A DNA stretch of 64,000 nt from positions 372,001 through 436,000 of the forward strand of contig NZ_JAJJOE010000004.1 of the NCBI RefSeq assembly GCF_020907405.1, written 5' to 3'. Source of the stretch: Arthrobacter sp. zg-Y769. Lineage in GTDB: Bacteria; Actinomycetota; Actinomycetes; Actinomycetales; Micrococcaceae. A program made the translations under genes and the position numbers. The notes below the pieces were generated by a model. The model was not told where the DNA came from. It did no database searches and saw only the letters and a list, made by a program, of their open reading frames with translations. Below, piece after piece: positions 23,986-31,788 of this stretch (positions are counted from its first letter, which is position 1; every line of letters starts with the position of its first letter).

Positions 23986-26804
23986 CGTACCGGATCAACA
24001 ACGCCGAGGTGGACGCCGCGCCTTTCCCCGGCCAGTGCCTCCGCACCTTCCTGCGCGAACAGGGCACCCTGGGCGTCAAGAAGGGCTGCGACGCCGGCGA
24101 CTGCGGCGCGTGCACCGTACATGTGGACGGCCGGCCCGTGCACAGCTGCCTGTACCCGGCGGTCCGCGCCGAGGGCCGGGAGATCACCACCATCGAAGGC
24201 CTGGCCGACGGCGCGGGCCTGGCCGATGGCGAGGCGCTGCATCCGATGCAGCAGCAGTTCCTGGACGCGCAGGGTTTCCAGTGCGGGTTCTGCACCGCCG
24301 GCATGGTGATGACCGCCGCCACCTTCGACGAGCAGCAGAAAGCGAACCTGCCCCGGAACCTCAAGGGCAACCTCTGCCGCTGCACCGGCTACCGGGCCAT
24401 CGAGGACGCGGTCTGCGGGCACCGGCACACCGAGGCGGACACCGCGTCCGACGGCGGGCCACGGACCGTCGGGGCCAACGTGGCCGCCCCGGCCGGACCG
24501 GACATCGTCACCGGCCGCGCCCGCTACACCCTGGATGTCCCGGCGGAGGAGCTGCCCGGGCTGCTGCATCTGAAGATCCTGCGCTCCCCGCACGCCCATG
24601 CCCGGATCCTGTCCATTGATGCGAGCGCCGCCCTGGCCGTGCCCGGCGTTGAAGCGGTGCTGACCCACGAGGACGCCCCGGACCAGCTGTTCTCCACCGC
24701 CCAGCACGAACTGCACACCGACGATCCCGACGACACCCGGGTACTGGACAGCGTGGTCAGGTTCCGCGGCCAGCGGGTGGCCGCCGTCGTCGCCGACACC
24801 GTGGGCGCTGCGGCCGCGGGTGTGCGTGCGTTGAAAGTCGACTACGAAATACTGCCCGCCGTGCTGGACCCCGCTGCAGCCCTGGCACCTGGAGCTCCGG
24901 AGGTCCATCCCGGGACCGCCGGAAATGTCGTGGCGGAACTGCATTCCGACATCGGCGACGTCGACGCAGGACTCGCCGCGGCCGACGTCGTGCATGAGAA
25001 CACCTACTACAGCCAGCGGCTGCAGCATGTGGCGCTGGAGACGCACGGGTCGATCGCGTCCTTCGATGACCTGGGCCGGCTGGTGGTGCGGACCTCCACG
25101 CAGGTGCCGTTCCTGGTCCGGCGGACGCTGTGCCGGGTCTTCGGGCTGAAGCTCGCCTCGGTGCGCGTGCTCGCCGGCCGGGTGGGCGGCGGGTTCGGCG
25201 GCAAGCAGGAAGTACTCACCGAGGACCTCGTTGCGCTGGCCGCGTTGAAGCTGAACCGGCCGGTGCAGCTGGAACTGACCCGCGAGGAGCAGTTCACTGC
25301 CACCACCACCCGGCATCCCTTCGCCGTGAAGGTCCGGGCCGGTGCCGCCGCGGACGGCACGCTGACCGCCCTGGCTCTGGATGTGACTGCCAATACCGGG
25401 GCCTACGGCAACCACGCCCCCGGCGTGATGTTCCACGGCTGTGGGGAATCCGTGGCCGTTTACAGGTGCGCCAACAAGAAAGTGGATGCCCGCTCCGTCT
25501 ACACCAACACTCTGCCGTCCGGGGCGTTCCGCGGCTACGGGCTGAGCCAGATGATCTTCGCGATCGAGTCCGCCATGGACGAACTCGCCCGCGGACTGGG
25601 CATGGATCCGCTGGACTTCCGCCGCCGCAACGTGGTGGCCCTGGGTGACCGCATGGTGTCCACCGCCCCCGAACCCGCCGAGGACGTGCACTACGGCAGC
25701 TACGGCCTGGACCAGTGCCTGGAGCTGGTGTCTACTGCTCTCGCTGCAGGGCGGCAGCGGGCGGAGACCTCCGGGGCGGCACTTTCCGTTTCGTCCGAGC
25801 TTTCCGTTTCGTCCGGCGCGGCCGACGACGGCGGGTGGCTGGTGGGCGAGGGCACCGCCGTCGCCATGATCGACACCGTGCCGCCGCGCGGGCACATCAG
25901 CCACGCGAAGATTTCCCTGCGCGAGGACGGCCGGTACGGGCTCGACGTCGGCACCGCCGAGTTCGGTAACGGCACCACCACCGTGCACGCGCAGCTGGCC
26001 TCGACGGCGCTGCACACCACCGCGGACCGGGTGGTGATCCGGCAGTCGGACACCGATCTGGTGGACCACGACACCGGTGCGTACGGCTCCACCGGCACCG
26101 TGGTGGCGGGCAAGGCGTCACTGGCCGCGGCGGAGGAACTGGCCACCCTGCTCAAGGGCTTCGCCGCGTCCCTGTTTCACCACACCTCGGCGCAGGTGCA
26201 TCTGCTGGCGGACGCGGTGGAGTGCGGCGGCGAGCGGGTGCCGCTGGCCGACGTCGCCGCCCGGGCCCGCGAGGAAGGCATTGACCTGTCGGCGGAGGGC
26301 CGGTGGGGCGGCACCCCGCGGTCGGTGGCCTTCAACGTGCAGGGCTTCCGGGTGGCGGTGCATGCGGGAACCGGGGAGATCCGGATCCTGCAGAGCGTGC
26401 ATGCTGCGGACGCCGGCGTCGTCGTCAATCCGCTGCAGTGCCGCGGCCAGATCGAGGGCGGCATTGCCCAGGCCCTCGGTGCGGCATTGTTCGAGGAGGT
26501 GCGGATCGACGCCGAGGGCACGGTGGAAACCCGGATCCTGCGCGAGTACCACGTCCCCACGTTCGCCGACGTGCCGCGCACGGTGATCTTCTTTGCCGAC
26601 ACGGACGATTCGCTGGGACCGATGGGCGCCAAGTCCATGAGCGAGAGTCCGTTCAATCCGGTGGCGCCGGCGCTGGCCAATGCGCTGCGGGATGCCACCG
26701 GTATCCGGTTCGCCCGGACGCCGTTTGCCCGGGACCGGGTGTACCTGGGGCTGCGGGCTGCACGCGTTCCGGTGGAACGGGAGGCTGCCGCTCCGGCTGT
26801 GTAG
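23982..26804 (+). CDS. Xanthine dehydrogenase: fused 2Fe-2S and molybdopterin-binding catalytic subunit
   Basis: 940-aa polypeptide joining two normally separate subunits. Residues 1-155 are the iron-sulfur part, with a plant-type 2Fe-2S motif (GCDAGDCGACTVHVDGRPVHSC) and an alpha-helical 2Fe-2S domain (CGFCTAGM...LCRCTGY). From about residue 175 on is the Mo-cofactor-binding large subunit: RVGGGFGGKQE, GAFRGYGLSQ, and the C-terminal GAKSMSESP with the Glu base. The start is the GTG at 23982 (GGAGG upstream, GTGA overlap); the open frame further upstream is inside the FAD-subunit gene. A Ser/Val repeat (LSVSSELSVSSG) marks a flexible insert near residue 600. Likely hydroxylates hypoxanthine/xanthine to urate. 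Confidence 0.9.
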   Translation: MTYRINNAEVDAAPFPGQCLRTFLREQGTLGVKKGCDAGDCGACTVHVDGRPVHSCLYPAVRAEGREITTIEGLADGAGLADGEALHPMQQQFLDAQGFQCGFCTAGMVMTAATFDEQQKANLPRNLKGNLCRCTGYRAIEDAVCGHRHTEADTASDGGPRTVGANVAAPAGPDIVTGRARYTLDVPAEELPGLLHLKILRSPHAHARILSIDASAALAVPGVEAVLTHEDAPDQLFSTAQHELHTDDPDDTRVLDSVVRFRGQRVAAVVADTVGAAAAGVRALKVDYEILPAVLDPAAALAPGAPEVHPGTAGNVVAELHSDIGDVDAGLAAADVVHENTYYSQRLQHVALETHGSIASFDDLGRLVVRTSTQVPFLVRRTLCRVFGLKLASVRVLAGRVGGGFGGKQEVLTEDLVALAALKLNRPVQLELTREEQFTATTTRHPFAVKVRAGAAADGTLTALALDVTANTGAYGNHAPGVMFHGCGESVAVYRCANKKVDARSVYTNTLPSGAFRGYGLSQMIFAIESAMDELARGLGMDPLDFRRRNVVALGDRMVSTAPEPAEDVHYGSYGLDQCLELVSTALAAGRQRAETSGAALSVSSELSVSSGAADDGGWLVGEGTAVAMIDTVPPRGHISHAKISLREDGRYGLDVGTAEFGNGTTTVHAQLASTALHTTADRVVIRQSDTDLVDHDTGAYGSTGTVVAGKASLAAAEELATLLKGFAASLFHHTSAQVHLLADAVECGGERVPLADVAARAREEGIDLSAEGRWGGTPRSVAFNVQGFRVAVHAGTGEIRILQSVHAADAGVVVNPLQCRGQIEGGIAQALGAALFEEVRIDAEGTVETRILREYHVPTFADVPRTVIFFADTDDSLGPMGAKSMSESPFNPVAPALANALRDATGIRFARTPFARDRVYLGLRAARVPVEREAAAPAV

Positions 26805-26832
26805 GGCTGGTTGCCCTCCTGTTTGTGCATTC

Positions 26833-26915
26833 TCCCTCCGGTTTGGGAAATCCCTGCCACTGCGCAGCGCAGGGATTTCCCAAACCATGCGGTTTTTCCC
26901 AAACCGGAGGGATCC
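26833..26915. repeat. Intergenic hairpin repeat, copy 2 (18-bp perfect stem)
   Basis: Inverted repeat with 18-nt perfect arms: GGTTTGGGAAATCCCTGC at 26840-26857 and its reverse complement at 26869-26886, loop CACTGCGCAGC. A second AAACCGGAGGGATCC arm follows (to 26915), pairing with CTCCCTCCGGTTT at the left edge. It lies between the convergent xanthine dehydrogenase and membrane-protein genes, so it could also act as a bidirectional terminator. Confidence 0.75.
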
Positions 26916-26971
26916 GGCCAGATTTCCCGCGCTGAGAACCCCGGCGAGGAAACAACCCCGGGCAACCGGGC

Positions 26972-27955
26972 TCAGGCTGGCGTGGTGCCCCGGCCGGCGA
27001 AGCTCAGCACGGGCCGCTTCCAGGCCGCCCACGCGCTGACCACGCCCACGACAGAGCAGGTGACATAGAAGACCCCGGGTTGGATCCCGATGAGCCCAAT
27101 AGCCGTGTTGCCCCCGAGGCCGAGGAACATGCCGGAAAGCGGGAGGGAAGTCAGGGGGATGAGGACAAGGCAGGCCCAGGGTCGCACCTTCGGCCCGGCA
27201 GCGGCCAGAAGCGCGGCAAGGACCACCAGCTCCAGGGCCCACCAGGCCAACCGCTGGTCGTTGATGAGGTAGGGGCCTCCCCAGAAGGTGCGCTGGGCTC
27301 CGCCGCCTTGAAGATAGCTGGTGAGGGTGAGGAAAACACCAAGGACCGGCGCGCCGATGAGTACAACCTTTCGGAGCACCGGGGTCCGGATGGGGTCACC
27401 GGACAACGTCAGCAGACCCGTTACTCCAAAGACGGCAAACACCAGGGGATGAACCGGGATGGGTGGATCCGTGACCCCGAGGAAGACCGTCAGAGCGATG
27501 CTTGCAGCGACGGAAGCCAGCTGCAGGACTATGGCAGTAGTGCGCCGTCCGGCTGCCCGGGCTCCGAACGCCGCGACGGTCAGGATAAAAACGATCGCAG
27601 CGGGAGTGGTGAACGCTCCGAACGGATTATCCACCAGGTTGTAGCTGTTCCAGCGGAACCACCGGCCCACCTCGCCAAGGACCATCATCACCAGCGCGAG
27701 CGCGGTACCTGAGATGGCCCCGATGGCAGCCATTCGGTCCCGACTGCGGCTCGGCAGGACCTGGTTCACCCGCGCGACGGTTCCGTGCAACGCCAGCTGC
27801 AGCAGCTCCGGTCGGGTCGGCTTCCCCCTTCCTTCGCCAGCTGCGACGTCGAGCAGCACCCCCAGGAACTCCTCGCCGTGCCGCGCGCGCCAGCCGGCAG
27901 GGTAGGCCCTCAACGCCCGACGATATCGCTCCTCCATTGCAGCTGATTCGCTCAT
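26972..27955 (-). CDS. Membrane protein paired with PadR regulator (copy A)
   Basis: 327-aa protein with a soluble N-terminus (RYRRALRAYPAGWRARHGEEFLGVLLDVAAGEGRGK, about 45 residues) and roughly seven to eight hydrophobic segments. The same N-terminal signature (RALxAYPxxWRxxxGEELxGVLLxVA) appears in the 28889-29917 protein, so the two are paralogues. Function is unknown; such PadR-coupled membrane proteins often affect the envelope or efflux. The start overlaps the PadR gene stop by four bases. Confidence 0.7.
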   Translation of the reverse strand: MSESAAMEERYRRALRAYPAGWRARHGEEFLGVLLDVAAGEGRGKPTRPELLQLALHGTVARVNQVLPSRSRDRMAAIGAISGTALALVMMVLGEVGRWFRWNSYNLVDNPFGAFTTPAAIVFILTVAAFGARAAGRRTTAIVLQLASVAASIALTVFLGVTDPPIPVHPLVFAVFGVTGLLTLSGDPIRTPVLRKVVLIGAPVLGVFLTLTSYLQGGGAQRTFWGGPYLINDQRLAWWALELVVLAALLAAAGPKVRPWACLVLIPLTSLPLSGMFLGLGGNTAIGLIGIQPGVFYVTCSVVGVVSAWAAWKRPVLSFAGRGTTPA

Positions 27956-28290
27956 GCCAGCGCCCCATTGGTCCTGACGCGCAGGCTCTGCCGCGCGGCG
28001 TCTGCGGCGGCCTCCATCCGGTCGGCCTCCCTTTTCAATGCGTCCGCCCCGTTGTCCGTCAGTGCGTAGTACCGGCGGAGCCGTCCCGCCACTACTTCCT
28101 CGCCGGCGTCCTCCACCAGACCCTCCTCCTGAATGCGGTCCAATGTCGTGTAGAGGCTGCCGGGTTTGAGCGACACCCTCCCACCGGAAAGCTTCTTGGT
28201 TTCCGTCAGCAGGGAGTAGCCGTGGTGCCTACCCCTGGCTAACGCGGTCAGGATCAGGAAGGTGGGTTCGCGCATCTCTCGGGTGCTCAT
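27952..28290 (-). CDS. PadR family transcriptional regulator (copy A)
   Basis: 112-aa PadR-like winged-helix regulator: REMREPTFLILTALARGRHHGYSLLTETKKLSGGRVSLKPGSLYTTLDRIQEEGLVE, then the wing RRYYALTDNGADAL. The start at 28290 is chosen because TATATT sits 6 nt upstream, a -10 for a leaderless transcript; an upstream in-frame ATG at 28314 would place that box inside the gene. It is divergent from copy B (28554-28892), with which it shares length and about two-thirds of residues by eye. It probably represses itself and the coupled membrane protein. Confidence 0.88.
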   Translation of the reverse strand: MSTREMREPTFLILTALARGRHHGYSLLTETKKLSGGRVSLKPGSLYTTLDRIQEEGLVEDAGEEVVAGRLRRYYALTDNGADALKREADRMEAAADAARQSLRVRTNGALA

Positions 28291-28380
28291 GGAAGCAATA
28301 TATGTATGTGACATGAATATGGCGAGGATTTACGGCCTCCCGGATCAGGACCAGGCCAACCCCTGCGGCCTGTCTCGATC

Positions 28381-28462
28381 CCCGCGGTCTGTGACAATCC
28401 CTGCGCTGCGCGGCGCAGGGATTGCGACAAACCGCAGGATTCTTGCCAAACCGGAGGGATCT
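28381..28462. repeat. Intergenic hairpin repeat, copy 3
   Basis: Imperfect inverted repeat of about 23-nt arms (GCGGTCTGTGACAATCC... against ...GGGATTGCGACAAACCGC) around CTGCGCTGCGCGGCGCAGGG, followed by a CCAAACCGGAGGGATC arm. It lies in the divergent gap between the two PadR genes. The core CCCTGCGC-N-GCGCAGGGATTG is shared with the copy at 31480. Confidence 0.7.
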
Positions 28463-28553
28463 CACGACCACCGAAGCTATCCGAAGTAAACGTGACCCAA
28501 CCGTTATATACATTTCTTCCCTATATTCAGTTTTTCTGACTATTGTTCTGGGC

Positions 28554-28892
28554 ATGAGCAAGCATGAGATGCGCGAACCGACCTTCCTGGTCCTCTCCGC
28601 CCTGGCTGACGGACCCAAGCACGGCTACGCCCTGATCGCCGAGACGAAGGATCTCTCCGGCGGCCGGGTGAAGCTGCAGCCCGGCACCCTCTACGGGGTG
28701 CTGGACCGACTGCGGGAGGACGGGCTGGTGGAGATTTCCGGCGAGGACGTCGTGGACGGCCGCGCCCGCCGCTACTACCGGATTACAGACGGCGGCGCCG
28801 CCACTCTCGCTCGGGAAGCGGACCGTCTGGCCGCCAACGCCCGGCAGGCGATGTCCAAGCTCCGGCTTCGGGCAGCGCAGGCCGGGGCATGA
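28554..28892 (+). CDS. PadR family transcriptional regulator (copy B)
   Basis: 112-aa PadR protein: KHEMREPTFLVLSALADGPKHGYALIAETKDLSGG..., LQPGTLYGVLDRLREDGLVE, wing RRYYRITDGGAATL. The start is at 28554, with TATTGT exactly 7 nt upstream and no Shine-Dalgarno, so it is probably leaderless. A longer upstream frame runs through the repeat and is rejected. The promoter shares an ATACAT-containing AT-rich block with copy A, a candidate PadR site. The stop overlaps the membrane protein gene by ATGA. Confidence 0.88.
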   Translation: MSKHEMREPTFLVLSALADGPKHGYALIAETKDLSGGRVKLQPGTLYGVLDRLREDGLVEISGEDVVDGRARRYYRITDGGAATLAREADRLAANARQAMSKLRLRAAQAGA

Positions 28893-29917
28893 CCGGGGGC
28901 GCCTCCAAACTGGAGGCCGCCTACACCCGGGCCTTGTGCGCCTACCCGCGCCGCTGGCGCCGGGAGCAGGGCGAGGAACTGATCGGCGTGCTGCTCTACG
29001 TCGCCCGGTCCGAGCAGCGCACCAGGGCCACCCCGGCCGAACTGTTCAACCTCGTGGGAAACGGCCTGGCAACCCGCGGCCTGGAACTGCTTGGCAGCGT
29101 GGGTCGGCGGCGGCGCAACGTCATCGCCTTCACCGCCACGGTGTTGGCCACCTACCTTGCGCTCACCCTGACCCTGCTGGGCGAATGGGGTCCGTGGGTC
29201 CGGCCGGGCACGCTGCGCTGGCGCCCCACCGGCGAGGGATTCGGGGAGGCGTTCCTGGCCGCGGGGCCGTTCACCACGGCGGCCGCAGCGGTTTATCTGG
29301 CGCTGCTCGCCGGATTCGTTGCCGCGCTGACCGGCCGGCAGTCCATGCGCCGGACCCTGCATCTCAGCGCGGCAGTCACGGCTCCGTTGATCCCCCTCTC
29401 TGGCGCGGTAACGGGAATCCTCGCACCGCCCCTTACTCCCATGCTGCTGCTGAGCGGCCTGGCGCTGCTGGCCCTCATCGGCAATCCCGCTGCCAGCGCT
29501 TCCCGCCGTGTCCTGCTGGCTGCCGTTACGGCAGGTGTGTCGTTCGCGGGTCTGTCGCTGGCCGTAAGCCGGCTCTCCGGCGGTGCCGCCCTGTTCTTCT
29601 ACGACGCCACAAGCGTGCTTGCCGTCGACGCCCGGTCTCTGACACTGGCAGCGGCGGCGTTGATGCTGGCCGTCGGAATGGTCCTGGTCAGCGCAACCCG
29701 TCTGATCCCCTGGACGGCTGGCCTGGCCGTGGCATCGGTGCCGTTGCTGGTCCGGCTCTGGTCTGGAGGTTCCCTCGAAACCTGGCTTGCCGCCTCGGGA
29801 TTACCCGGTCCCGTTACCGCTCACTGGGAATGGTCGTTCCTCGTACTGGCCTTGGCCACTGCAGCACTGACCGCCGCGGACCAGCAGATCCGGTCCCGAC
29901 TTCTCCGAACCGCCTGA
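28889..29917 (+). CDS. Membrane protein paired with PadR regulator (copy B)
   Basis: 342-aa protein with soluble N-terminus (AYTRALCAYPRRWRREQGEELIGVLLYVARSEQRTR) and about eight hydrophobic segments spread from residue 75 to 330. It is a paralogue of the 26972-27955 protein by N-terminal motif and gene order. No enzymatic motif is visible. Translation is coupled to the PadR gene through an ATGA overlap. Confidence 0.7.
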   Translation: MTGGASKLEAAYTRALCAYPRRWRREQGEELIGVLLYVARSEQRTRATPAELFNLVGNGLATRGLELLGSVGRRRRNVIAFTATVLATYLALTLTLLGEWGPWVRPGTLRWRPTGEGFGEAFLAAGPFTTAAAAVYLALLAGFVAALTGRQSMRRTLHLSAAVTAPLIPLSGAVTGILAPPLTPMLLLSGLALLALIGNPAASASRRVLLAAVTAGVSFAGLSLAVSRLSGGAALFFYDATSVLAVDARSLTLAAAALMLAVGMVLVSATRLIPWTAGLAVASVPLLVRLWSGGSLETWLAASGLPGPVTAHWEWSFLVLALATAALTAADQQIRSRLLRTA

Positions 29918-30046
29918 CCTGCACCCCCAGCTTCCCCGCCCCACCAGCACTGCCTGCTCCACCTGATTACTGCTGTCGTTCTGCGGACATGCTCCCGATG
30001 AGCTGGTCCGGCACCGCACCTTGGATTCAGTCTCGAAAGGCACATC

Positions 30047-31012
30047 ATGAACCGCAACCGCTTCTCCCCCGCTGCGCCCGCACCGGCCGCCGGCCCCGTC
30101 ACCCCGGCCCGCCGTCGTCGTTACCTCGCCGGGTTCGGGGTCATCGCCTTCGGAGCCGCCGCTCTCGCTGGCTGTGCCGCCGATTCCGGCCTGGCACCGG
30201 TTTCGGAGTCTTCGGCCGACCCGTTCGAAATCTATTTGGCCGAAGATATGGACGCCATTCATTTGGCCCAGGACACCCTCCGCTTGCAGTGCTACGCGGA
30301 CAACGGCTATCCCGAATATGAGGCGTTCATGCCGGAGGAACCGGCAGTGCAGTGGCGCGCGGATCTGCTGGACCAGCTCACCGTTGCGGACGCCTTCTTC
30401 GAAAGCGTGCAGGACGCCACGTCCAGCGGGCTCCGCGGCGAACAGTCCGGCCCGTCGCCGGCCAAGGTCTTTGTGCATGACGACGCCTTCGAGGCAGTGT
30501 CCGAAGCCTGCAACACGAAGGCCTGGGCTGCACTGGGAGACAACGCCGAGCAGAGCCTCATCGACTACAACCGGCTCAGCAGCAAGCTGGCCGGCGGCCT
30601 GGCCGACCGGACGTTTGAGGCCCTGGCACCCCTCCAGCAGGAAGTGGTCCAGTGCCTGATCGACGCCGGGGAGCCGGTGACGCCGGCGTCCGACAAGCTG
30701 TACGGCTTCACGTCGGACATCGAGCTCGGCACGGCGGTGGAATACCCCGAACGCAGCGGCCCGAAGCAGGCTTCCGGTGTGGAGATCATTCCCGCCGACG
30801 TCGAAATCACCTACACGCCCACTCCCGCCGAAGCGGCCCTGGCCGTGGAGTATTACAACTGCTCCTTGGAAACAGGCGTGCGGGACGAATTCGACGCCCT
30901 GATTCTTGAGACCAAGAAGGAAGTTGTCGCCGAGCACGCCGCGGAATTGGAGAAAGCCAACCCCCGGATGGCGGAACTGGCCGCCACCGCCCGCGAACTC
31001 ACCGCCCGCTAG
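30047..31012 (+). CDS. Hypothetical lipoprotein
   Basis: 321-aa predicted secreted lipoprotein. After a Pro/Ala-rich n-region with Arg cluster (PARRRR) comes a hydrophobic stretch ending in the lipobox ALAGC (Cys about residue 43). The mature part is acidic and helical, with the conserved-looking pair of cysteines LQCYADNGYPEYEAF and VVQCLIDAGEPVTP, plus NCSLETGVRDEF near the end. No family recognised. GAAAGG precedes the ATG. A strong hairpin follows the stop. Confidence 0.75.
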   Translation: MNRNRFSPAAPAPAAGPVTPARRRRYLAGFGVIAFGAAALAGCAADSGLAPVSESSADPFEIYLAEDMDAIHLAQDTLRLQCYADNGYPEYEAFMPEEPAVQWRADLLDQLTVADAFFESVQDATSSGLRGEQSGPSPAKVFVHDDAFEAVSEACNTKAWAALGDNAEQSLIDYNRLSSKLAGGLADRTFEALAPLQQEVVQCLIDAGEPVTPASDKLYGFTSDIELGTAVEYPERSGPKQASGVEIIPADVEITYTPTPAEAALAVEYYNCSLETGVRDEFDALILETKKEVVAEHAAELEKANPRMAELAATARELTAR

Positions 31013-31020
31013 TCCCGGGT

Positions 31021-31051
31021 GCCGGTGCCCGACCGAGCGGCGGGCACCGGC
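31021..31051 (+). terminator. Rho-independent-like hairpin after the lipoprotein gene
   Basis: An 11-bp perfect stem (GCCGGTGCCCG at 31021-31031 with CGGGCACCGGC at 31041-31051), 9-nt loop, begins 8 nt after the stop codon. There is no U-tract, as is common for actinobacterial terminators. Confidence 0.6.
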
Positions 31052-31084
31052 GTCGTCGGCATCCTGTGAACACGGGACCTCGCT

Positions 31085-31231
31085 TCAGCGTCGGGTAACT
31101 GACCGGCCCAGCACATCATGTGCGCGCACCGACGCGGCGGGGGCACGCCGTTGTCCGGCCGGCCCGGCCAGCACGAGGGTGGCAAGGATCATCGCCGCGC
31201 CCAGGCACTGGCCGGGACTGAGCGACTGCCA
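31085..31231 (-). pseudogene. Possible C-terminal remnant of a DMT/EamA transporter
   Basis: The minus-strand frame reads WQSLSPGQCLGAAMILATLV and then a basic tail to a stop at 31085, which resembles the last transmembrane helix of EamA/DMT permeases (xLxxGQxLGAALILAxxxL). Nothing EamA-like is recognisable upstream, where frames are broken and then enter the repeat region. Only this fragment supports the call. Confidence 0.3.
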
Positions 31232-31403
31232 AGCTGGACTCCTGACGCTTTGCCTTCCGCTTGCTGGTCCGCTGCTGCAGGCCTTCCACCTGCAGGGCTT
31301 CCCAGCTGGCGGGGCGGCCGGACCGGGTGAGCCCGGGCTTCCACCCCGTCCTGGAGACGGTAATGAAGGAATAGAGGGCCCCCGGGGGCGACGGCGGGCG
31401 AAT
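31232..31403. other. Non-coding stretch between remnant and tandem repeat
   Basis: GC-rich sequence with no coding frame I can support and no clear regulatory element. Taken with the remnant before it and the repeats after it, the whole 31.05-31.79 kb interval looks like decayed intergenic DNA. Confidence 0.35.
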
Positions 31404-31479
31404 CCCTGCGGTTTGTCCAGTTCCCTGCGATCTGTCCAGTTCCCTGCGGTTTGTCCAGTTCCCTGCGGTATGTCCAGTT
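31404..31479. repeat. Four tandem 19-bp repeats
   Basis: Four head-to-tail units of the 19-mer CCCTGCGGTTTGTCCAGTT starting at 31404, 31423, 31442 and 31461. Units 2 and 4 differ at one or two central positions (GATCTG, GGTATG). The array abuts copy 4 of the intergenic hairpin repeat and uses the same CCCTGCGGTTTG word. Confidence 0.85.
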
Positions 31480-31548
31480 CCCTGCGCCGCGCGGCGCAGG
31501 GATTGCCGCAAACCGCAGGGTTTTCCCCAAACCGAGGGAATACGGGCG
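31480..31548. repeat. Intergenic hairpin repeat, copy 4
   Basis: CCCTGCGCCGCGCGGCGCAG is a near-perfect palindrome, followed by GGGATTGCCGCAAACCGCAG and a CCCCAAACCGAGGGAA arm. Sequence and order match copies 2 and 3. Confidence 0.7.
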
Positions 31549-31788
31549 GGGACCGAGGGAATTCCGGTCCGGATTCCGACAATCCAGCAGCGGCGGACCC
31601 ACCGTGAGCCAGCTGTGCCGGTGCCCACCGTCACGGCGGGCACCCGCTAGACTCTGGCGGAGAAGACGCGGCGGGTCCCGCAGCTGCACTCCGGCGGGAT
31701 CGCTGGCTGGGTTCTACCGGGACAGCAGTCGACGTCCCGGAAGACATTCGGGAGCCTGTCTCCGTTCCAGAGCTGGAAGAAGCAAGAA

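Noticed and set aside
23913-26069. Long minus-strand open frame opposite the xanthine dehydrogenase gene (718 codons)
   Set aside because: Composition artefact: Gly/Val/His/Arg-rich with no recognisable domain, fully overlapped by a well-conserved molybdoenzyme on the plus strand.
31404-31548. CRISPR array
   Set aside because: The 19-bp units are directly contiguous, with no spacers between them, and no cas genes are present.
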